64,000 nt of DNA from Mycoplasmoidaceae bacterium (GCA_024407815.1 JAKSVS010000004.1:1-64000), one strand, 5' to 3'; counted from the first letter of the stretch, positions 19,635 through 31,288 are shown. Notes: generated by a model not told the origin, from the sequence alone. Numbers and translations are program-made.

Positions 19635-20771
19635 ATGCAAAAGTTAGAAAAAGATTCATACATCAAACACGCAAACAGGTTGAACGTAATAATTAGTGAT
19701 GGTTCACCATTTATTAGATTTTTTGATAGACAAGACTTCAAACAAGTTTTGCAAAACGAATTGGATGTCTTGGCCGCTTGCGAGAAAATTTTCCCAAAAG
19801 AAAAAGTTGATGATAAATTAAAAGCAAAGTCCTTAATTAAAAAATTTGATTCACTATCTAAGACAACATTGCGTCTTAATCAAGATTTTAAATATGATGA
19901 TCAAACAGATCTAATTGATTCAATCAATTATCTAGTTACGTTCTGTAACAACATGTTTAGAGTTAACTTGGATGATTTAGTTGCTGGAAAAAAAGTTACA
20001 CCAACTGATCCAAAAATAGATTTACGATCAAAACCACAATTTGATGATGACCAAAGAATCAATTCAAATTTTGCTTTTGCATCCGGTATCGGTGCAATTT
20101 TAGGAGAAACACCATATCAAAATCCTTATCTTGTTTCTAAAGCTTACGAAAAGCTTTCTGATGATATGAAGGCTGGAACTTTTTATCAATATAAAACAAA
20201 ACCAAGAATCATACCAATTGTGAAATGATTTTCAATCATAATTACAATGATAATTTCTATTTTGTTTCTTGTTTCGGCAGTGTTTAGTTTTATATCTGGC
20301 CAACAAGGAATACCAGATGGTATTTTCAGTTTGATTGTAGCTCTATTTGGTTCATACGCATTATGAATGGTTATGAAAACTGCTGTTGGAAAATTTAAAA
20401 ATAATGATAACGCTAAGTATTTTTTCCCATGGCAATTTATTATGGTTGCTGTTGCGATGTTTGTATTATTTTCAATCAGCAACATTGTTGCTCAAAAAGA
20501 CAACAGCTGAGATCAACCATTAAAAATTCTACCAATTATCATTGGTGGTCTATCAATTTTAGATATTGTATTTCTTGTTCTTGCTGCCATTTATAATCCA
20601 AAAACAGACACTGAAAAGATTGAAGCAAAAATAAAAGGATATATTGATTCTTTTAATGCTGAGTCAAACAATGTGCCTCCTGCTTCTGGCGTTGAGATGC
20701 AAAAACCAGTAAAGGTTGAAAAACCAGACGAGAAGAAAGATAAATCTTCATTAGACAAAATTAAAGAATAA
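19635..20771 (+). CDS. Conserved membrane protein of unknown function
   Basis: 378 aa. Residues 1-195 are soluble, charged and mostly helical; then four transmembrane helices (roughly 197-225, 238-258, 272-292, 303-325); then a charged tail rich in Lys/Glu/Pro. I do not recognise a family. The first TGA (20226) lies right where the first membrane helix begins. It sits one base after holA and three bases before the ECF S component gene, so it is probably co-transcribed with them. A role with the S component is possible but unsupported. Confidence 0.7.
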
Positions 20772-20774
20772 CAA

Positions 20775-21695
20775 ATGATTGATAACGGCGAAAAGAAAGA
20801 CTCATATTTGAGTGTAAAGAAGTTTTTCTTTCCTTTTTCACCAATTAAATCTTTTCGTACTTTGCAATTAATATTTTTTCTTGCAATCTTAATTGCATTG
20901 AGAATCGTGCTGGGACTATTAACGATTAGGATTGCCCCATTCTCCTTGTCTATTTCTCTTGCTTGATTACCATTAATGGTAATTGGTTGGTATTTTGGAC
21001 CAATTGTTGGCCTAGTGTTTGGAGCAATCACTGATACAATTAGTTTTTTACTACCTGGAGGTGGTATTTGGTTTTGGATGTATGCTATCCAAGAGCCAAT
21101 CATTGGTTTGTTATCTGGTTTGGTTGGTTCAGTATGTAGAATTAGAAAAAGTTCTCAAACCAATAAAATAACAATTGACATCATTATCAATCAAGTAATG
21201 GTTATTGGTTTTGCAATTATTTCATCATTTGCATTGATCTACTGGTTAGATCCATCACATCCATATCGTGATCTTGATCCAGAATATGAAAAATTTTATC
21301 AAGTTTATAAATGAATTGTATTATCGGGAACAATACTGTTATTAGTTGTTTATGAAGTAATAACCGGCTTTACATTAGCAAAGAAAAAAAATAATAACAG
21401 TCATTATCTAATGATTAATTTTATTTATGCTAGCTGTTTGGTTATAGTTTCTATGCTGATATTTTCTATAGCTCTTGGACCAATAACCACAGTTGAATAT
21501 TTAAAATTTATTGATAAATCTCTTCCTGAGCAATATTTAAAATATGGATCAATATTTTACTTGGTTCCAAGAATTTGCGTGGAAGCAGTTAAGATTCCGT
21601 TGGAATCATCGTGTTTGTTTGGAATCGTTTGTTTATGCGATAGAGAAGTAAAGAAATTGATCAATCGAGCGAACAATTCCTGACAACAAGAATAA
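20775..21695 (+). CDS. ECF transporter substrate-binding (S) component, folate-type family
   Basis: 306-aa membrane protein with about seven helices. The region LSISLAWLPLMVIGWYFGP with following GLVFGAITDTISFLLP is the hallmark of the folate-family S components (FolT-like TIGR04518 group). These proteins bind a vitamin and associate with EcfAA'T, whose genes lie at 53342-56056. A DHFR-like gene three genes downstream makes folate a reasonable guess; substrate is not proven. TGA=Trp codons at about 20964, 21312 and 21681. Confidence 0.85.
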
Positions 21696-21736
21696 AATGT
21701 GATGTTGACCTTTTTATTTATTACTTATTAAAATAA

Positions 21737-21768
21737 TATAATATATAAATATTTCCAGAAAGGTGGTG
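21737..21768 (+). promoter_or_regulatory. rpsU promoter -10 box and ribosome binding site
   Basis: TATAAT at 21737-21742 in a very AT-rich stretch and AAAGGTGGTGA at 21759-21769, five bases before the rpsU ATG. TTGACC at 21705 is too far upstream to be a normally spaced -35. Confidence 0.6.
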
Positions 21769-21773
21769 AATTT

Positions 21774-21941
21774 ATGCAAAAAGTAATTGTAAAAGATGGC
21801 GATTTAAATGACGCTATGAAGAAATTCAGTAGAATATCTGCTGAAACTCGTAGAGCTGCACAAGCTCACACCTACTATTTAAGACCAGGTCTTAAAAGAA
21901 TGGAAAAATCTAAACAAGCACAAAGAAGAAAATTCAAATAA
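21774..21941 (+). CDS. rpsU: 30S ribosomal protein S21
   Basis: 55-aa basic protein, MQKVIVKDGDLNDAMKKFSR and then the Arg/Lys-rich helix ending RRKFK. Length and pattern fit S21 (bS21), which sits near the 3' end of 16S rRNA and helps initiation. Strong ribosome binding site. It has no TGA codon. It heads a run with plsC, a DHFR-like gene and the scp genes. Confidence 0.93.
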   Translation: MQKVIVKDGDLNDAMKKFSRISAETRRAAQAHTYYLRPGLKRMEKSKQAQRRKFK

Positions 21942-21962
21942 TACAAGGCAAAGAACACAATA

Positions 21963-22730
21963 ATGAAAAAGTTTTTCAAGTCGATTGGGTTCGTTTTATC
22001 TTTTCCATGAGTTGGTATAGCTATGTTATTTGGTGCTTTGATTGCTAAAAGAAAAGCACGTAGGTATCTTAAAGATCCAGCTAACTATTCATTAGAACAA
22101 CGATTAAAAACGGTTTATAAGTTGTTTAGTAAGTTTCTTTATTTAAAAAGATTTGAAATACACGCCGAGAACATTGACACCCTTCCGACAAAGCAAATGT
22201 TATACATTGCTAACCACAAGGATAATACTGATCCTATGGTTATTTTCAAAGTGTTATACGAAGCTGGAAAATTAGGTGGTATATCATTTGTTTGCAAATA
22301 CGAGTTATCAAAAGCTTGAGTAACTCGTGTTGTTATTCAACTAATGGATGGAATATTTATTAAACGTGATGATGGTAGAAGCATTTATGCTTGCTATCTT
22401 AAAGAAACAGAAAATATTAAAAAGGGAATGAGCATAATGGTCTTTCCAGAAGGAACAAGGGTTGTTGGAGATGAATTCAAGGAATTCAAACCAACCGTTT
22501 TAAAGGTTGCATATGAAAATTTCATTTCCATTTGTCCACTTGTTCTTTATGGAACTGACAAAAAGCGTAAACTTTTTAATAAAAAAATAGTTCGTATAAC
22601 TTCGTTGAAACCAATTCAACCTAACAACTTCATAACAACTAAGAAAGAACCAATGATGGCTTCGTTGCAAGACAAAGTCATTGATAAGTACAACGAATTA
22701 AAGAAATCGATAGAAGAAAAGAGTAAGTAA
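21963..22730 (+). CDS. plsC: 1-acyl-sn-glycerol-3-phosphate acyltransferase
   Basis: 255 aa. N-terminal hydrophobic anchor, then the two acyltransferase motifs: NHKDNTD (HX4D, near residue 79) and VFPEGTR (near residue 159). It adds the second acyl chain to lysophosphatidic acid to make phosphatidic acid at the membrane. TGA=Trp at about 22008 and 22317. The stop overlaps the next ATG by one base. Confidence 0.92.
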
Positions 22731-23230
22731 TGATTTATTTGGTAACAGCACATAACAAACTTAAACAAATATCAACACTCAATCAAACAAAACATTTGAA
22801 GTCGGATTTTTGGGAATCAGTTCTAGAGCTTACAAAATATAAAACGGTTTTGTTATCTACTGATATTTTTAAGCTTTTGAATGAAACGGCTATTCCTAAT
22901 AGGACAAATGTTTTATTTCGTTCACACAACAAGCAATCAAAACCTATTCCTAACGTTATTGAAAACGGTAATGTTAAAGAAATAATTTCTACATTTAAAA
23001 ATTCAAAAGACGACTTGTATATTCTTTGTACAGACAAAACAATTTTAGAATATTTTATTAAAGCTGGAGATTTCTTGATTGATTACACAACAGATGAATT
23101 GGAACCTACAGATGTTAGCATTTTTGATGCAATCAATTTTGCTGATTATTCTCTGCTAACATTGCGTGAATACGATAAACTAATAATAAGATATTTTGTT
23201 AGAGAACAAGCAAACTACATAGGTAATTAA
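22730..23230 (+). CDS. Diverged dihydrofolate-reductase-like protein
   Basis: 166 aa. The order of elements recalls DHFR: MIYLVTAHN (first strand), a central YKTVLLSTDIFKLL segment where DHFR has its GRKT-type loop, then IPNRTNVLFRS like the PNRxN(I/V)VL strand, then DDLYILCTD where DHFR has the NADPH-binding GGxxIY, then a strand pattern like the C-terminal sheet. The cofactor glycines are absent. I therefore call it a fold-level relative whose DHFR activity is doubtful. It lies between plsC and scpA with 1- and 2-base junctions. Confidence 0.5.
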   Translation: MIYLVTAHNKLKQISTLNQTKHLKSDFWESVLELTKYKTVLLSTDIFKLLNETAIPNRTNVLFRSHNKQSKPIPNVIENGNVKEIISTFKNSKDDLYILCTDKTILEYFIKAGDFLIDYTTDELEPTDVSIFDAINFADYSLLTLREYDKLIIRYFVREQANYIGN

Positions 23231-23232
23231 AA

Positions 23233-24003
23233 ATGGACGCATTGAATTTAAAGCTATCAGATTTTGATGGACCACTTGATTTGCTACTAACATTGGTTAG
23301 GGAAAACAAGATGGATATTGAAAATATCAACCTTGTTGCCATTGCTGATCAATATCTCAAGTTTGTCTACGGGCAAAAAAACATTGAGATTAATGAAGCA
23401 AGCGAATACTTGTTAATTGCAAGTACGCTTGTTTGGATTAAATCAAAAACAATCCTTAGTTTTACTGTTAAATTAACTGATGAAGAAAAAAACCAAATCG
23501 ATTTAGAACGACAAAAATTAATAAACCAAATAATAATTTATAAAAGGTATAGAGATTTAGTTCCTAAATTAAATGCTTTTTCTCAAACGCGTGGAAAGAT
23601 GTTCGCTAAGAAACAAGACGATGTTGAAGAAATTTTGGACACAAAAATTAATAAAGAACTTTTTGTGATGCCAAAACAAATAAATTTTGCTGCTCTACAA
23701 AAAGCAATGCAAAACGCTCTTGATAAATGAAAGTTAAATATTTTCAACAATCGCAAGATTGTTGTTCAAGAGGTTTCGGCTGAACAAGTTGAAAAAGAAA
23801 TTCAAGATATATTTGATAAATATCCTGGTGTTACTAAATATACACTAACAGATTTTTTTGAGCTTGTTGATGAAAAATATGTATCAACTCAATATTTTGT
23901 TACATGCTTTGTTTGTTTACTAGATCTTGCCAAGAATGGCCAAATAATTTTAAAACAAGATGATTTTGAAGATGAAATCTTCTTCGAAGTGATAAGGGGT
24001 TAA
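23233..24003 (+). CDS. scpA: Segregation and condensation protein A
   Basis: 256-aa kleisin. It starts LNLKLSDFDGPLDLLLTLVRENKMDI, the classic ScpA N-terminus, continues SEYLLIASTLVWIKSKTIL, and has a C-terminal winged-helix part. ScpA bridges SMC heads together with ScpB. A TGA at 23728 is Trp. One base separates it from scpB. Confidence 0.95.
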
Positions 24004-24004
24004 T

Positions 24005-24562
24005 ATGAACAATAAATCAATAATACAATCAATTTTATACACTGTAGGTTCCGAAGGAATTGAATTATCATCAATCAAGAAAGTTTTGGATATATCAATT
24101 AATGATATTAGGCAAACACTTAAAGAGATGGGAACAGAAATGGCAAATGATCCAAATTGTGGTTTATGTATCAAAGCTTTTGGCGACAAATATTATTTGC
24201 TTACAAAAGAATCCAACCATGAATATTTAGCTAAATTGGTTAATATTAAAACTCGTAATCCATTAACTCCAGCATTGCTTGAAACATTAGCAATAATTGC
24301 TTACAACCAACCATGCACTAGACAAAAAATTGAAGAGATAAGAAACACTGACCCAACATTTGCAGTTGATAGACTTATCGAGCTTGGTTTAATTGCCAAT
24401 ACTGGCAAAGCGGACACACCAGGTAATCCATATTTGTATGAAGTAACTCAAAAATTCTTTGAATTATTTGGAATTAAATCAATTAAAGATTTACCACCTA
24501 TCGAAGATGCAAACTTTAATTTAAGTGATGACGATATGAACTTCTTCGATAGTTCGCGATAA
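24005..24562 (+). CDS. scpB: Segregation and condensation protein B
   Basis: 185 aa with two winged-helix domains: IIQSILYTVGSEGIEL at the start and the strongly conserved ALLETLAIIAYNQPCTRQKIEEIR in the middle, followed by GLIANTGKADTPGNPYLYEVT. It forms the ScpAB complex with the preceding gene product. No TGA codon. Strong terminator follows at once. Confidence 0.96.
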   Translation: MNNKSIIQSILYTVGSEGIELSSIKKVLDISINDIRQTLKEMGTEMANDPNCGLCIKAFGDKYYLLTKESNHEYLAKLVNIKTRNPLTPALLETLAIIAYNQPCTRQKIEEIRNTDPTFAVDRLIELGLIANTGKADTPGNPYLYEVTQKFFELFGIKSIKDLPPIEDANFNLSDDDMNFFDSSR

Positions 24563-24586
24563 AAAAAGAGGCATTGCCTCTTTTTC
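24561..24586. terminator. Bidirectional terminator after scpB
   Basis: AAAAAGAGGC, ATT loop, GCCTCTTTTT; serves scpB on the plus strand and the convergent membrane gene on the minus strand. Confidence 0.85.
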
Positions 24587-25230
24587 TATTCTTCCTCTTT
24601 TGTTTGTTCTGAGGAGAAGTTGCTTTCTTTAAGATTCTTAATCATTTCATCTATTTGACTTAGTAAATCTTTTTTAGCTACTTTTAATTCCAACTTAATA
24701 CGTCTTAGCAAAGCAGCAGTAGATATTAGTCTCCTATAGAAATATGATTTTTGTCTTAATGTCATGCGGCTTGTTATTTTATGCAAACCTTTTACACAAG
24801 CTATAGCTGCCATTTTCTTAACAAAACGAATATCTTGTTGTCATTTACACCATACTCTTTCAGAGACGTTGTATTGTTTTGCTTTTGAGTGGTTAACTAG
24901 CTTTATGATGCATCCAATCAATGTATAAAGTATGCCCACGCAACCGATAGTCATTAGACCGGCCCACATTTCAACTGGTATACCCGCATAACTCTTTATG
25001 TATGCGAACACAGATATCAATAAGATACTAACAAACATTGTTAATGATGCACACAATAGGCACCATCTTAATTGATAAGTGTTTCTGGTAAATAGCAGAC
25101 GTCCGCATTTTTACAAAACGATGATAATGCCGGCAGCAACTGCTATTCATAAGCACACAAGAATAGCTGTATATCCAGGAACGGTTTCATTATTACTTAC
25201 GTTAGTAAGTAAAGAAATATTTTCGTTCAT
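24586..25230 (-). pseudogene. Membrane protein of unknown function interrupted by an in-frame TAA
   Basis: Read from ATG 25230 the frame encodes a short polar start and one membrane helix (AILVCLWIAVAAGIIIVL), then meets TAA at 25111-25113. The same frame then continues without another stop (TGA=Trp at 24838) for about 175 codons: two more membrane helices and a basic, helical C-terminal half ending in acidic residues, stop at 24586. The hydrophobic helix and the charged sequence after it flow across the stop, so a single base change in one codon probably broke the gene. Alternatively translation restarts at TTG 25056. I do not recognise the family. Confidence 0.55.
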
Positions 25231-25293
25231 TCTTTTCGTAATCCTCCATATCTATATATATAATCATAAATGTAAAAAAATAAGAGGTAGCAA

Positions 25294-25617
25294 ATGAAAA
25301 ACAACTTAACATACTCTTTAGAACAAATAAAAAAGTTCAACGATTCTGAATGACAAGAATTTAGAAAAATGCGTTGAACTCAAAAACAAGAAACATACAA
25401 CGACAAGGATAACACCCCTGATTGATTCTGGCCTGCTCAAAAAGAGAAAGACAATGAAATCAGAAGAAAAGCGTGAGCGAAGAAATGCAACGCATATGCG
25501 CAATCTGCAACGCCTGCTGACTGGTTTATGCCAAACAAGAAAGAATACATTGAATTCCTTGAAAAAGTAGAGATTCGTAAAGCTAAAATTCTTGAAAAGA
25601 AAAACGCTAAGAAATAA
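25294..25617 (+). CDS. Small Trp-rich basic protein of unknown function
   Basis: 107 aa, with six tryptophans, four from TGA and two from TGG. RBS AGAGGTAG lies just before the ATG. It has no membrane helix or signal peptide. A short motif occurs twice: TPDWFWPAQKEK and TPADWFMPNKKE, each followed by a charged helix; the end is Lys-rich. Because of its TGA codons it is invisible to standard-code gene finders. Possible nucleic-acid or ribosome binder, but there is no direct evidence. It has its own promoter region and a good terminator. Confidence 0.7.
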
Positions 25618-25625
25618 TTAACTTT

Positions 25626-25656
25626 TAAAAAAACTAGGACTGCCTAGTTTTTATTT
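25626..25656. terminator. Terminator between the small Trp-rich gene and degV
   Basis: AAAAACTAGG, ACTG loop, CCTAGTTTTT followed by TTATTTTTT; convergent genes on both sides. Confidence 0.85.
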
Positions 25657-26523
25657 TTTCATTTCTACATAAATAGCAACATGTTTTAATCCTGTGTGGC
25701 TAACAACAACCGTTGGAAAGTTCACTGTTGTTTGTGGAATGTTTGAATAGTGTTTTTTATATGCACTGATAAACATTGTTTTCTTTTCTTGGTTATCGAA
25801 TGGAACAAACAATATTGATCTAATAATTTTTTGACCAGGATATTCCTTTGCTATATACTTATCGGTTAAAACAAAAAGATCATCATAGTCTTTTGCCTTA
25901 TCAAAATTTGTCAATCCATTATCATCAAACAATATAACTGGTTTTATTCTAAATAGTTTTGCTATAAATGTTTTAGCAGCGCTAACTCTTCCACCCTTTT
26001 TAAGTTGTTCCAGATCTTCTACCATTAGGAAACCAACTCTATGCGGAAGCACTTGTTCGTCAATAAATTTTTGAACGTTTGCTTCGGTAGGTTCGTTTGA
26101 TTTAAGGTATTGTTTGACTTCGTCAATAGTTCAAGCGAAACTATAACCAATGTCACAAGACATAACAATATTTAAATTAGGAAAGTCATCCCTTACCATC
26201 TTTCAAGAGTTTAAATTACCTGAAAGGTTCTTATGAATTGGGAAAACAAACACAACATCGTATTTAGAACACATCTCCTGTGCGTATTTAAACATATCAG
26301 GCATAGATGCTTGTGATGTTTTGACTATAGAGGTTTTATTATTTAGGGCAGCAGTTAAATCATTTTCATGAAAATCTATACCATCTTTAAATGATTTAAC
26401 ATCTGTTCCGTTTTGAACAGAAACACCCAATGGAACAACTTTGACGTCATCGAATTGGCCATCTTTAAGGTTTGAGGATGAATCAACGATGAATCCAATT
26501 TTTTTATTATTTAAGCCTATCAT
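25651..26523 (-). CDS. DegV family fatty-acid-binding protein
   Basis: 290 aa. The N-terminal domain begins KIGFIVDSSSNL, followed by VVPLGVSV and KTSQAS, where the bound fatty acid's carboxylate is held in DegV/FakB proteins. The C-terminal domain has the conserved DLEQLKKGGRVSAAK and FRIKPVILFDD. FakB-type proteins deliver fatty acids to a FakA kinase; no fakA is in the window. TGA=Trp codons between 26053 and 26202. Single-gene unit, convergent with the gene before it. Confidence 0.9.
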
Positions 26524-26545
26524 AATTATTTATAATTTAATTAAT

Positions 26546-27148
26546 ATGCTAAACATATTTTACCAAAACAAAACCCTAAATGATACATTAATTATTAATG
26601 TATCATTTGATTCACCCACAGTAATTAAAACTGTTGGCGATGTAACAATAGGTTATTGTGATGAAAAAGTAGCATTTATAAATGTGACTAACGCATCAAA
26701 AAACATTGATAGTAGTTTGATTCCAACAGGCTTACTTTTTCCACAAGACAATTTAATTAGCAAAATTAAAGAGCTTTCTAAAGTTGATTTAATTCAATAT
26801 TTTGATAATGGGTTCAAAGTCGCAAAAATTGAAAAATGTGAAGAAATTGCGGGAACGCATTTACATAAATGCAAAGTAAATATTGGTAACAAAGTGCTTG
26901 ATATAGTTTGTGGTGCACCAAATGCCAGAGAAGGTCTTATCACCGTTTGTGCTACAAACGGAACAATGTTACCAGATGGAAAATTAATTAGTGCTGGTCA
27001 ATTGCTCGGAAACAAATCAGAAGGTATGCTTTGCAGCTATAAAGAATTAGGAATAGATAATCAACAAAAGGGAATAGTAGAATTAGATAGTAAATTCAAG
27101 GTTGGAGATTATTTTACTGCCCCTTACTCTAATTGCAATAAAAAATAG
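26546..27148 (+). CDS. ytpR: YtpR family tRNA-binding domain protein
   Basis: 200 aa. The C-terminal half is a tRNA-binding (EMAP-II/PheT-N like) OB fold: GFKVAKIEKCEEI, HKCKVNIG, DIVCGAPNA, and the end KSEGMLCSYKELG. The N-terminal part is as in B. subtilis YtpR. Start at ATG 26546, because the upstream extension overlaps the degV promoter. No TGA codon. Cellular role unknown. Terminator overlaps the stop. Confidence 0.85.
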   Translation: MLNIFYQNKTLNDTLIINVSFDSPTVIKTVGDVTIGYCDEKVAFINVTNASKNIDSSLIPTGLLFPQDNLISKIKELSKVDLIQYFDNGFKVAKIEKCEEIAGTHLHKCKVNIGNKVLDIVCGAPNAREGLITVCATNGTMLPDGKLISAGQLLGNKSEGMLCSYKELGIDNQQKGIVELDSKFKVGDYFTAPYSNCNKK

Positions 27149-27166
27149 GGTTTAACCCTATTTTAT
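27141..27166. terminator. Bidirectional terminator between ytpR and mnmE
   Basis: AAAAATAGGGT, TTA loop, ACCCTATTTT; lies at the 3' ends of two convergent genes. Confidence 0.8.
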
Positions 27167-28488
27167 TTTCCAACACAGAAGTTTGCAAATAATTTGTCAA
27201 GGAAGTCTAAATCACCATTTCCGATTAGTTCATTTAACGAATCATAGCAACTGTGTAAATGTTCAACCATTAAATCGATAGGCTGTTTCTTTTTTGCCAT
27301 AGCTATAACTTTATTAATTTCAGTTATGGCTTTGTTTAGCGAACCAATTTGATCTGCTGATTGAAGATAAAACATATCAGATCTATTTAGATCTTTTGTT
27401 TGAACAATCTTAACGATTTTATCCATTAAAACGCTGATTTTAGATTTTTTGCAACTGAATAGCAAACCATCAGTCTTGTTTCTTCTTTTAAGATCAGATT
27501 TGTTTAAAACTATTAAATAGTTTTTGTTTTTAATTTTACTTAATAGGTTTTTTTCGTTTTTTGAAATTGCTTTCGAAGCATCAAGAACAAAGATAATCAA
27601 ATCTGCTTTTTCTAGCTCTTGGTATGTTTTCTTAATACCAAGAGATTCAATAACGTTTGCTTTTGGTCTGATACCTGCGGTATCAACAAAATTGAATGTT
27701 AAATCTTTGTAATTAATTTTTCCTTCAACAATATCTCTTGTTGTACCAGGAATATTTGAAACGATTGCTTTATTTTCGTTTAATAGTTTATTAAGCAAAC
27801 TAGATTTACCGACGTTTGGCTCACCAACTAAAGCAATATTAAACCCGCGAGTTAACTTAAATGACAACTGTGAATAATCGTACAATTCCTTGAGTTTTTT
27901 ATTTAGTTGCAATAACTTAGTTATTAGTACCTTATTTGTTATATTATCAACACCATCGTATTCTGGATAGTCGATGTTGACTTCAATAGTACCGATAAGT
28001 TTAAAAAGCTGTTCGATAAAACTTTTAATTTTTTTAGTCAATTTATTGTTGACTGAATTTTGCGCTAGTTTTAGGGAAGTTAGGTTTGTTGCATTAATTG
28101 CGTTATTTATTCCATGAGCATTGATTAAATTTATTTTTCCGTTTAATAATGCTCTTTGTGTAAATTCCCCACGCTTAGCATATGTTGCACCGGCTCCAAC
28201 AAGCAACTCAATTATTTTGCTTGCAATAAATAAACCACCATGGCAGTTAATTTCTACAATGTTTTCACCTGTGTATGATTTTGGTTTAACATACTTCATC
28301 ACCAAAACATCATCAATTGCAGATTTATCTTTATCAAGAATTGTTGTGCGTTGGATTGAAAATCCAACTTTAGTAATTTTTGGTGAACAGATTTTATTGA
28401 GAATACTAAAAGCATCATCACCAGAAATTCTAATGATGTGGATTGCACAATTTAGCGGAGCAGTTGCCAATGCAATGATTGTTTTCAT
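27163..28488 (-). CDS. mnmE: tRNA modification GTPase MnmE
   Basis: 441 aa, no TGA codon. N-terminal folate-binding domain with YTGENIVEINCHGG, central G domain with GEPNVGKSSLLN (P-loop), DTAG and NKSD, and the C-terminal FCVGK that holds the catalytic cysteine. With MnmG it puts a (carboxymethyl)aminomethyl group on wobble U34. It adds to the tRNA-modification genes of this window. ATG overlaps the holB stop by one base. Confidence 0.97.
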   Translation of the reverse strand: MKTIIALATAPLNCAIHIIRISGDDAFSILNKICSPKITKVGFSIQRTTILDKDKSAIDDVLVMKYVKPKSYTGENIVEINCHGGLFIASKIIELLVGAGATYAKRGEFTQRALLNGKINLINAHGINNAINATNLTSLKLAQNSVNNKLTKKIKSFIEQLFKLIGTIEVNIDYPEYDGVDNITNKVLITKLLQLNKKLKELYDYSQLSFKLTRGFNIALVGEPNVGKSSLLNKLLNENKAIVSNIPGTTRDIVEGKINYKDLTFNFVDTAGIRPKANVIESLGIKKTYQELEKADLIIFVLDASKAISKNEKNLLSKIKNKNYLIVLNKSDLKRRNKTDGLLFSCKKSKISVLMDKIVKIVQTKDLNRSDMFYLQSADQIGSLNKAITEINKVIAMAKKKQPIDLMVEHLHSCYDSLNELIGNGDLDFLDKLFANFCVGK

Positions 28489-29291
28489 TACTTATTTACC
28501 TCGCCCAATAAATCGTAGATTTGATTATAAATCAATACTCTTGGTGAATTAAGATTTAAATTATCTTGCAACTGAATTATTTTGTTAGCAATTGATGGAT
28601 AAGCATTTTTGCATATTTCCATAAACAAATTAATGTCAGAATACTCCATCTTTCTAAAAAGGGACAAAATTTGGTTAGCATAAACCAATCTGTCTGAGCT
28701 TGTTAATTTTTTGATTAAATCTAGAAAGTTGATAACTTTATCAAAGTTATTTTTTAGATCTTCAAATTCATAGAAACATTTCTTAATCAAATTTTTTTCG
28801 TTCATGGAAATATCTTTACTATTAAGAAAATTATTTACAGTCTTTTCATCTTTTTCTAAATAAAAACAAAAACATCTACTTCTGATTGTTGGAATGATGG
28901 CATCATAGTTTTTAGTTGTAAAAACAGCATAAACACCAGCTGGTGGCTCTTCCACAAACTTTAACAAACTATTAAGAATAGATTTGTTTGCGTACTCAAT
29001 ATTTTTAATGACGTAAATCCTTATATTACACTTTTCGATACCTGGTAAAGAAAACCTTGTCATTAAATCTACTGCTTCGCTTTTTTTCATCTCTTTTCCG
29101 TTGTAGATACACAAATCGAAATATTTTCCTTCATCGATTTTTTTGCATCACTCACAAACGCCACAGCCGTGTTTAGAACAAATTATTCCTTTCATAAAAT
29201 CTTTTAAAAAAAGATTAAAGTTAGAAAGGGGCGCCTGTCTAACGATCAGTGCCTGAGGAATTTTATCTGTAGAAAACAACTTATTTGTCAT
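28488..29291 (-). CDS. holB: DNA polymerase III subunit delta'
   Basis: 267-aa clamp-loader subunit. It carries a compact zinc site (CSKHGCGVCEWC, near residue 44), then IRIYVIKNIEYANKSILNSLLKFVEEPP, which is highly typical of HolB/DnaX proteins, and the SRC motif. No Walker A is present near the N-terminus; delta' is known to be the stator without ATPase. The first 59 residues need a TGA=Trp codon to be joined. It lies in the tmk-holB-mnmE run with overlapping ends. Confidence 0.9.
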
Positions 29292-29935
29292 AAGTTTTTA
29301 ATTTTTTATTGATTGCCTTCTTAACATCGGCAACAACTTTTTCAAATGGTTGTTCAGCATTAATAACGACTATTCCCTTTGGGAATTTTTTAACCATTTG
29401 CTTGTAGCCTGTATAAACTTTTTGGTGCAATGACAATTCTTCGCGGTCCAAACGGTTAAATTCTCTTTTGTTGTTTGCTGTAATTCTTTTTAAACCAACT
29501 GAATGTCTTACTAAAAGTAAAATAATTAAGTCTGGTCAAAGACCGCCTAAGACGTAGTCATTTATTTTCTTAACGCGCTCTTGCCCCAAACCACGCGCAA
29601 CACCTTGATAAATAAAAGAAGAGTGAACGAATCGATCACATAAAACGATGTCGTTCTTGTCTAAATGAGGCATGATGTAATCATGAATGTGTTGCGACCT
29701 AGATGCAGCAAACAAAAATGCCTCAGTCATTGGGGTAATTTTGTAATCCAATTTGTTTAGGATGATATTTCTTATATCTTCAGCAATTGGATTGTTTGTT
29801 CCACCAGGTTCTCTAGTTCTGACAACCTTGTTAGGATATTTTTTTAATAAATATCTGTAGATTTGGTTAATGACAGATGATTTACCAGATCCATCAGGAC
29901 CTTCGAAAGTGATGAACAAACCTTTACGGTTTTTT

Positions 29936-29955
<20 letters not shown>
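29281..29955 (-). CDS. tmk: Thymidylate kinase
   Basis: 224 aa. P-loop GPDGSGKSS at residues 19-27, [12 protein letters not shown], and REPGGT, all typical of TMP kinase. Makes dTDP from dTMP. A TGA=Trp at about 29533. It overlaps holB by 11 bases and serS by 20 bases. tmk-holB adjacency is widespread in Firmicutes. Confidence 0.95.
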
Positions 29956-31228
<1,273 letters not shown>

Positions 31229-31288
31229 AATTAACTCCTATAAATACTTTATATTTTTTTATATAAAAAAATATCTATGATTATTATA

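Noticed and set aside
20591..21103. Long minus-strand frame opposite the ECF S component
   Set aside because: Antisense shadow; composition follows the reverse complement of membrane helices.
21705..21710. TTGACC as -35 box for rpsU
   Set aside because: 26 bases from the TATAAT, outside the usual 16-19 spacing.
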